This document shows, one piece after another, positions 59,966 to 64,000 of a stretch of DNA of 64,000 nucleotides. The stretch is from contig NZ_FXAK01000002.1 in NCBI RefSeq assembly GCF_900177515.1, forward strand, positions 352,001 to 416,000. Reading direction: 5' to 3'. This stretch comes from Azospirillum oryzae. Its GTDB lineage: Bacteria; Pseudomonadota; Alphaproteobacteria; Azospirillales; Azospirillaceae. The notes under the pieces are model-generated. The model ran no database searches. It was not told the DNA's origin and saw only the letters and a list, made by a program, of their open reading frames with translations. A program made the translations under genes and the position numbers. Position 1 is the stretch's first letter, and every line of letters starts with the position of its first letter.

Positions 59966-61600
59966 CTACTCCTTGTCGTCCGGCTGCCAGGCCCGGCGGC
60001 GCAGCTTGAAGCGCTGGACCTTGCCGGTCTCCGTCCGCGGCAGCGCGTCGAGGAATTCCACCGCGCGCGGATACTTGTAGGGCGCGATGTGCTCCTTGAC
60101 GAAGCTCTGTAGCTCCTCCGCCAGGCGCTCGTCGGGGCGGACGTCGTCGCGCAGCACGACGAAGGCCTTGGGGATGGTGCCGCGCACCGGGTCGGGGGCG
60201 GCGATCACCGCGCATTCCTGCACCGCCTCGTGGCTCAGCAGGATGTTCTCGACCTCCAGGCCGGAGATCTTGTAGCCGGCCGAGACGATCAGGTCGTCGG
60301 TGCGGGCGTGATACCAGAAGAAGCCGTCCTCATCGACGTGGAAGGCATCGCCGGTCAGGTTCCAGCCCTGCTGGACATAGCTTTCCTGGCGCGGATCGTC
60401 GAGATAGAGACAGCCGGTCGCCCCGCGCACCGCCAGCCGGCCGACCTGACCGGGGGGCAGCCGGCGGAACTGGTCGTCGACCACCATCGCCTCGTAGCCC
60501 GGCACCGGCTTGCCGGTGGAGCCCGGCCGGACATCGCCGGGGACGGCGTGCAGCACGGCGTTCAGCAGCTCGGTGGTGCCCAGGCTGTCGAGGATCTGCA
60601 GCCCGGTGGCGTCGCGCCAGCCCTCGAAGGTCTGCTGCGGCAGCGGCTCCCCGGCGGAGACACAGAGGCGCAGCGAGGACAGCCCCTTCGCCAGCCCGGG
60701 TTCGGCGGCCATGCGGCCGATCATGCCGCGATAGACCGTGGGCACGGTGAACATCACCGTCGCCCGATGGCGGGTGGCGGCCTCCAGCAGCCGGTCGGCG
60801 GTGCCGCGCTCCAGCAGGATGACCGACGCGCCGATGCGCAGCGGGAACAGCAGCAGCCCGCCCAGCCCATAGGCGAAGGCCAGCGTCGGCGAGCCGCAGA
60901 ACACGTCCTCGGCCGTGGTGCCCAGCACGGAGCGCGGCGACAGGTCGGAGATCGCCAGCAGATGGCGGTGGAAATGGGCGGCCGCCTTCGGCGTCCCGGT
61001 GGTGCCGGAGGTGAAGGCGATCAGCGCGACGTCGTCCTGCGCCGTGTCGGCGGCCTCGAACCCGGCCGGCTTGGTGGCGATGCGGTGTTCCAGTTCGCCG
61101 TCGCGGAAGCCGACGATGCGCAGCGACGGCAGCGCCGCCTCTTCCAGATCGTCGAGGAAATGGGTGTCGCACAGCGCCATGTCGATGGCGGCGCGTTTCA
61201 GCACGTCGGCCAGTTCCGGCGCGCGCAGCAGCGGCATCGTCGGCACCAGGACGCCGCCGGCCTTGATGACCGCCAGCCAGCAGGCGGCCAGCATCGGCGT
61301 GTTGGGGCCGCGCAGCAGGACGCGGTTGCCGGGGACCAGCCCGTAATCCTCGGTCAGGACCCGGGCGATGCGGTCGACGGTGTCGCGCATCCGGCCATAG
61401 CTCCACACCTCGCCGTCGCCGCCGATCAGGCAGGGACGGCCGTCCCAGCCGCGCTCGCGCCAGCCGTCGATCAGGGCGGAGGCGGCGTTCAGCCGCTTCG
61501 GGTACTGGAGTTCGGGGCGTTCGAGAATCAGGTCGGGGCGTTGCGCCGGCGCCGGCAGCCGGTCACGGGTGAAGCTGTCCAGATGTCCGGATGGCGTCAT
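59966..61600 (-). CDS. AMP-dependent acyl-CoA synthetase, 2-aminobenzoate-CoA ligase type
   Basis: 544 residues from ATG 61600 (GGAGG 11 bases upstream), matching the family start TPSGHLDSFTRDRLP. P-loop-like AFTSGTTGTPKAAAHFHRH near 185, adenine motif DSLGTTELLNAV, WNLTGDAFHVDEDGFFWYHARTDDLIVSAGYKISGLEVEN hinge and catalytic lysine in PRTETGKVQRFKLR. Resembles anthranilate/benzoate-CoA ligases of aerobic aromatic degradation; other steps of such a pathway (2-aminobenzoyl-CoA monooxygenase) are not nearby. Longer starts upstream are unlike the family. Confidence 0.88.
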   Translation of the reverse strand: MTPSGHLDSFTRDRLPAPAQRPDLILERPELQYPKRLNAASALIDGWRERGWDGRPCLIGGDGEVWSYGRMRDTVDRIARVLTEDYGLVPGNRVLLRGPNTPMLAACWLAVIKAGGVLVPTMPLLRAPELADVLKRAAIDMALCDTHFLDDLEEAALPSLRIVGFRDGELEHRIATKPAGFEAADTAQDDVALIAFTSGTTGTPKAAAHFHRHLLAISDLSPRSVLGTTAEDVFCGSPTLAFAYGLGGLLLFPLRIGASVILLERGTADRLLEAATRHRATVMFTVPTVYRGMIGRMAAEPGLAKGLSSLRLCVSAGEPLPQQTFEGWRDATGLQILDSLGTTELLNAVLHAVPGDVRPGSTGKPVPGYEAMVVDDQFRRLPPGQVGRLAVRGATGCLYLDDPRQESYVQQGWNLTGDAFHVDEDGFFWYHARTDDLIVSAGYKISGLEVENILLSHEAVQECAVIAAPDPVRGTIPKAFVVLRDDVRPDERLAEELQSFVKEHIAPYKYPRAVEFLDALPRTETGKVQRFKLRRRAWQPDDKE

Positions 61601-61838
61601 ACGCGGTGCTGCCTCCCCCCATTGGCTGACGGGGAGGATGGGGCCGGCGTGATCGGTGGGCGGAACCGGCCGCCACACGCGCGGTTCAGACACGGCCATG
61701 CCATCGGCCGGCGCGAATGCGCATCCCTTCATGGGCAATGCTCCATCTCCCCCCGCAGAGGACGCATGAACACGCCTCCGTCTTATCTTTTATGCTCCGA
61801 CTATAGTGCCAGGGGGCGCGCGTGAGCCATGCAACGAA

Positions 61839-61870
61839 CGAATGGTGGGTGCACCATCAATCGCCATTCG
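61839..61870. promoter_or_regulatory. Nested palindrome upstream of the CoA ligase gene
   Basis: CGAATGG (61839-61845) and CCATTCG (61864-61870) are perfect inverted arms; TGGTG (61843-61847) and CACCA (61852-61856) form an inner pair. In the 355-bp region 61601-61955 between the CoA ligase start and the 3' end of the next minus-strand gene; plausible repressor site for the ligase, nothing else seen in the region. Confidence 0.4.
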
Positions 61871-61955
61871 TGCCGGGACAAGTGACTGAAAATGCCTGTT
61901 TTTCGTTGGTAAGACGCATGATTCGGACCGAAAGTACGGGTCGGCGTACCAACCT

Positions 61956-62489
61956 TCAGCCGTTCTGCAGATAGATGTCGATCTCGCCCTGCTCCATCAC
62001 ATGGGCGGTGCCGTGGATGATCCCGTTGGCAACCTGGATGATGCGGTGGATCATCGCGACGGAGGCCTGGCAGTCCATCCGCAGCTTGTCGGGATCGCCG
62101 CTGTCGATGTCGGTGCCGATCCGCTCCAGCGTGTGGGCGATCACCTGATGGGCCTGGGCGATGGTGTCCTCGAAGGGGCGGAGGAACTTCGACGGCACAT
62201 GGCCGTACGCCTCGATCGCCAGTTCCTTGTCGGAAAAGCCGCTGTCGCGGAAATGCTCGGCATAGCTCTTGGGCTGCCAGATGCGGCATTCCTCCAGCAT
62301 GTCCGGCATGTCCGGGATCATCTCGATCAGCATCACGATTTCGTTGAAGTGATTGAGATAGTCGGTCGCCAGCAGCGTCTTTTCCGAGATGTTCGTGCCG
62401 CGCACGCGCTCCCGCCACCGGACGAAGTCGGCCAGCTCATCCGGCGGAATGCCATCCATCAGGGACCGATCCAACTCTTGGTCTTCCAT
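61956..62489 (-). CDS. Uncharacterised soluble protein near phyR
   Basis: 177 residues, acidic, mainly helical by eye, no signal peptide or membrane helix. Segments: PPDELADFVRWRERVRGTNI, DYLNHFNEIVMLIEMIPDMPDMLEE, a SYAEHFRDSGFSDKELAIEAY helix pair, and QASVAMIHRIIQVANGIIHGTAHVM near the end. Codon use and length support a real gene; no family recognised. A match to the EcfG promoter consensus lies about 310 bp upstream (62800-62824, same strand). Confidence 0.7.
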   Translation of the reverse strand: MEDQELDRSLMDGIPPDELADFVRWRERVRGTNISEKTLLATDYLNHFNEIVMLIEMIPDMPDMLEECRIWQPKSYAEHFRDSGFSDKELAIEAYGHVPSKFLRPFEDTIAQAHQVIAHTLERIGTDIDSGDPDKLRMDCQASVAMIHRIIQVANGIIHGTAHVMEQGEIDIYLQNG

Positions 62490-62799
62490 GCACAAACCCG
62501 GACCCGATGCGGCAGCCCACGCGACACCCCGGCCGGCACGATCCGGCCGGCCCGTCACACGGACGGTGCGTCCCAGGACGCCCAACCCCAACCGTGTGCC
62601 GATGTCCTTAACGTTGGATTAAACGGCTTGCAAGCGTCGGGTTGTGAAAGTCACCAATTGACGAAATGGAAAAGGCGACAGGGCCGTTATCCATCCAGAT
62701 AAAAATTCGCCGCCGGCACCCGTCCGCATGATGTCGCGGCGGCGCCCGGCGGCGATGAGGACTGGCGGTTCAGGGAGGAATCACACCATTGGCGGTTCC

Positions 62800-62824
62800 A
62801 ACACCGCTCCTGCCGGTTGGTTCC
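62800..62824 (-). promoter_or_regulatory. EcfG-type promoter-like element, leftward
   Basis: Minus strand GGAAC (62824-62820), 16-bp spacer, TGTT (62803-62800). Same core as the elements at 33440 and 36107. It would drive the gene at 61956-62489 through a 300-nt leader, or an unrecognised short transcript; weaker than the other cases because of the distance. Confidence 0.4.
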
Positions 62825-62885
62825 CGGGCGTCATGCTTGGTTTTTTCAATCGCCGGACCGCGGTACCCGAAAGCGACGGCGCGCG

Positions 62886-62925
62886 GAAAGAAAAAACGCG
62901 CCGGCCTGGGGGTGGCCGGCGCGTT
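62886..62925 (-). terminator. Strong rho-independent terminator on the minus strand
   Basis: Perfect 12-bp stem AACGCGCCGGCC / GGCCGGCGCGTT with a 7-nt loop, followed on the minus strand by TTTTTTCTTT. There is no recognisable minus-strand gene for it to terminate between here and phyR, so it implies an unannotated transcript. Confidence 0.85.
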
Positions 62926-63116
62926 CGAGGATCGGGAACACTCGCCTCGCCCTCACACGGCAGATGCGCGGCAGATGCCGGAGGGCAATGTCAGAGTAGG
63001 CCGGTAAGTCTTTCGGAACGGTTAAGCCGTCTCCTCCACCAACCCCTATGCGGCGGGGGTCATAGACCGCCGGTCATTGCCATGGGGCCAGTTCCGGCCG
63101 TGCTTCATATTATGCA
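62887..63116 (-). ncRNA. Candidate small RNA divergent from phyR
   Basis: Inferred from an orphan strong terminator (62886-62925) and a possible -10 CATAAT (63116-63111) about 190 nt upstream; the -35 is poor. Open frames inside lack coding character. Boundaries are estimates. The rest of 62490-63414 contains no supported gene. Confidence 0.3.
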
Positions 63117-63414
63117 TACTGAGTAATCCGTTGCAGGTATCTCGAATAAATCTTTCGGGTTCACTCCCGTTAGGCCGTGGACTGCGCCATATGAATTTGA
63201 CCGTTGCAGGTCGCGATGCGTCAGTCTGCTGTGGAGGCAGCGTTGATGGCGTCGCGATCTCCGGCGGGAACCGACCTTCGGAATTTGTCGCCGGGATTCG
63301 TCGCCGAGCACCAAGCCCGGAAGGATCGGGTTGCACCGGCCGCATCCGGGTACCCGGAGCGGCATGTCGGGTGGTTGCCAGGAACACGCGCCGCAGAAAG
63401 GCACGGGGAGAGAG

Positions 63415-64000
63415 ATGGAGCAGTACACCGGTCACTTCATGCAGCATTTGCCCTACCTGCGCCGCTATGCCCGCGCGCTGACCGGGACGAACGGGCGGGG
63501 GGACGCCTTGGTGACCCGCACCCTGGAATGGTATCTGGAGGCGGACGAGGCGGAGACCGGCCGGGGCGGCGACCTGTCGCGCGGCACGCTCTATCGCCAT
63601 CTGAACGAGTTGCAGGACGAGGAAGGCGCGCCCCCGGCGGTGGCGCCGTACCATCCGGTCGAATCGGCCCTGATGACGCTGGAGGAGACCGACCGCCGGC
63701 TCTACCTGCTGGTCAATCTGGAGGATTTGCCGGTCGGCGATGCCGCCATCGTCCTGGGGATCGCCCCGGAAGAGGCGATGGAGCGGCTGAACCACGCCCG
63801 CGAGCGTGTCCGCGCCCGGCTGACCGCCACCATCCTGATCGTCGAGGATGACGCCATCATCGCCTACGATCTGGCGGAAACGGTGCGCGGCATGGGCCAC
63901 ATCGTCTGCGGCAACGCGGCGACGATGGACGAAGCGCTGTCGCTGGCGGCGGAACACCGGCCGACGCTGGCCCTGATGGACATCCGGCTGGCCGACGGCG
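63415..64000 (+). CDS. phyR: PhyR general-stress response regulator (truncated at window end)
   Basis: Anti-anti-sigma regulator: when phosphorylated, its sigma-like domain sequesters NepR and frees EcfG. 195 residues visible. Residues 1-about 135 are the sigma-like part (MEQYTGHFMQHLPYLRRYAR, a sigma-2-like segment, then LVNLEDLPVGDAAIVLGIAPEEAMERL, sigma-4-like). The receiver begins about 140 with TILIVEDDAIIAYDLAETV and the phospho-acceptor Asp189 in LALMDIRLADG. GGGGAGAG precedes ATG 63415. nepR and ecfG are not in the window; they may follow on the right. Confidence 0.95.
   Translation, partial: MEQYTGHFMQHLPYLRRYARALTGTNGRGDALVTRTLEWYLEADEAETGRGGDLSRGTLYRHLNELQDEEGAPPAVAPYHPVESALMTLEETDRRLYLLVNLEDLPVGDAAIVLGIAPEEAMERLNHARERVRARLTATILIVEDDAIIAYDLAETVRGMGHIVCGNAATMDEALSLAAEHRPTLALMDIRLADG

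Noticed and set aside
63046-63957. Minus-strand frame overlapping phyR, tested as a nepR or ecfG candidate
   Set aside because: Translation shows no NepR or sigma-70 features and lies antisense to the phyR coding sequence.

Overview
This is about 64 kb of GC-rich alphaproteobacterial chromosome, most like Azospirillum or a close Rhodospirillales relative. I infer this from gene content and arrangement (PhyR two-domain general-stress regulator, metX-metW divergent from chorismate mutase-hisC, class II DAHP synthase, IspB-type polyprenyl synthase, AmpG, Dpp system, many ABC transporters); no 16S is present to prove it. There is no prophage, transposase, IS element or CRISPR array. Genes are dense with many 4-nt stop/start overlaps.

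Layout. 1-408: edge of a DMT exporter. 659-6727: ferredoxin, then a nucleoside uptake/salvage operon (two permeases, cdd, purine nucleoside phosphorylase, deoC, deoA) that lacks its own ATPase and binding protein. 6945-10500: pncB, a FliL-like protein, glutathione reductase. 10755-14733: Mn catalase, ampG, DAHP synthase. 14788-22737: a seven-gene minus-strand operon joining a Pot-type ABC transporter to a three-subunit HcnABC/opine-oxidase-like dehydrogenase, divergent from an IclR regulator with two operator-like palindromes. 22981-28856: a complete nucleobase/nucleoside ABC importer plus cytosine deaminase. 29221-33420: hisC and a chorismate mutase with a degenerate prephenate-dehydratase-like tail, divergent from metX-metW. 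33497-36554: small hydrophilic proteins, a PRC-barrel protein and a drug exporter. 36594-39442: copA-cueR. 39605-45200: assorted single genes. 45260-45593: two identical tRNA-Pro(CGG) genes in tandem. 45714-51749: ispB, DUF2007, methyltransferase, S49 peptidase, OFA antiporter, YajQ. 51869-57656: dppABCDF. 58058-62489: EamA exporter, ChbG-like deacetylase, 2-aminobenzoate-CoA ligase-like protein, unknown protein. 63415-end: phyR, truncated.

Themes. (1) Nucleoside uptake and breakdown is encoded at two loci: imported nucleosides are deaminated (Cdd, CodA), phosphorolysed (PNP, DeoA) and the deoxyribose phosphate cleaved (DeoC). (2) General stress: three upstream regions (Mn catalase and two small hydrophilic-protein loci) carry a GGAAC-N16-(T/G)GTT motif matching the alphaproteobacterial EcfG promoter consensus, a fourth lies next to phyR, and phyR itself is at the right edge. 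(3) The Pot transporter/heterotrimeric dehydrogenase/IclR unit is the best candidate for an undescribed catabolic system, probably for an amino-acid-derived or opine-like rhizosphere compound. (4) A family of large GC-rich palindromic repeats (CCCTCTCCC...GGGAGAGGG type) occupies five intergenic sites, one of which supplies the C-terminus of a small gene.
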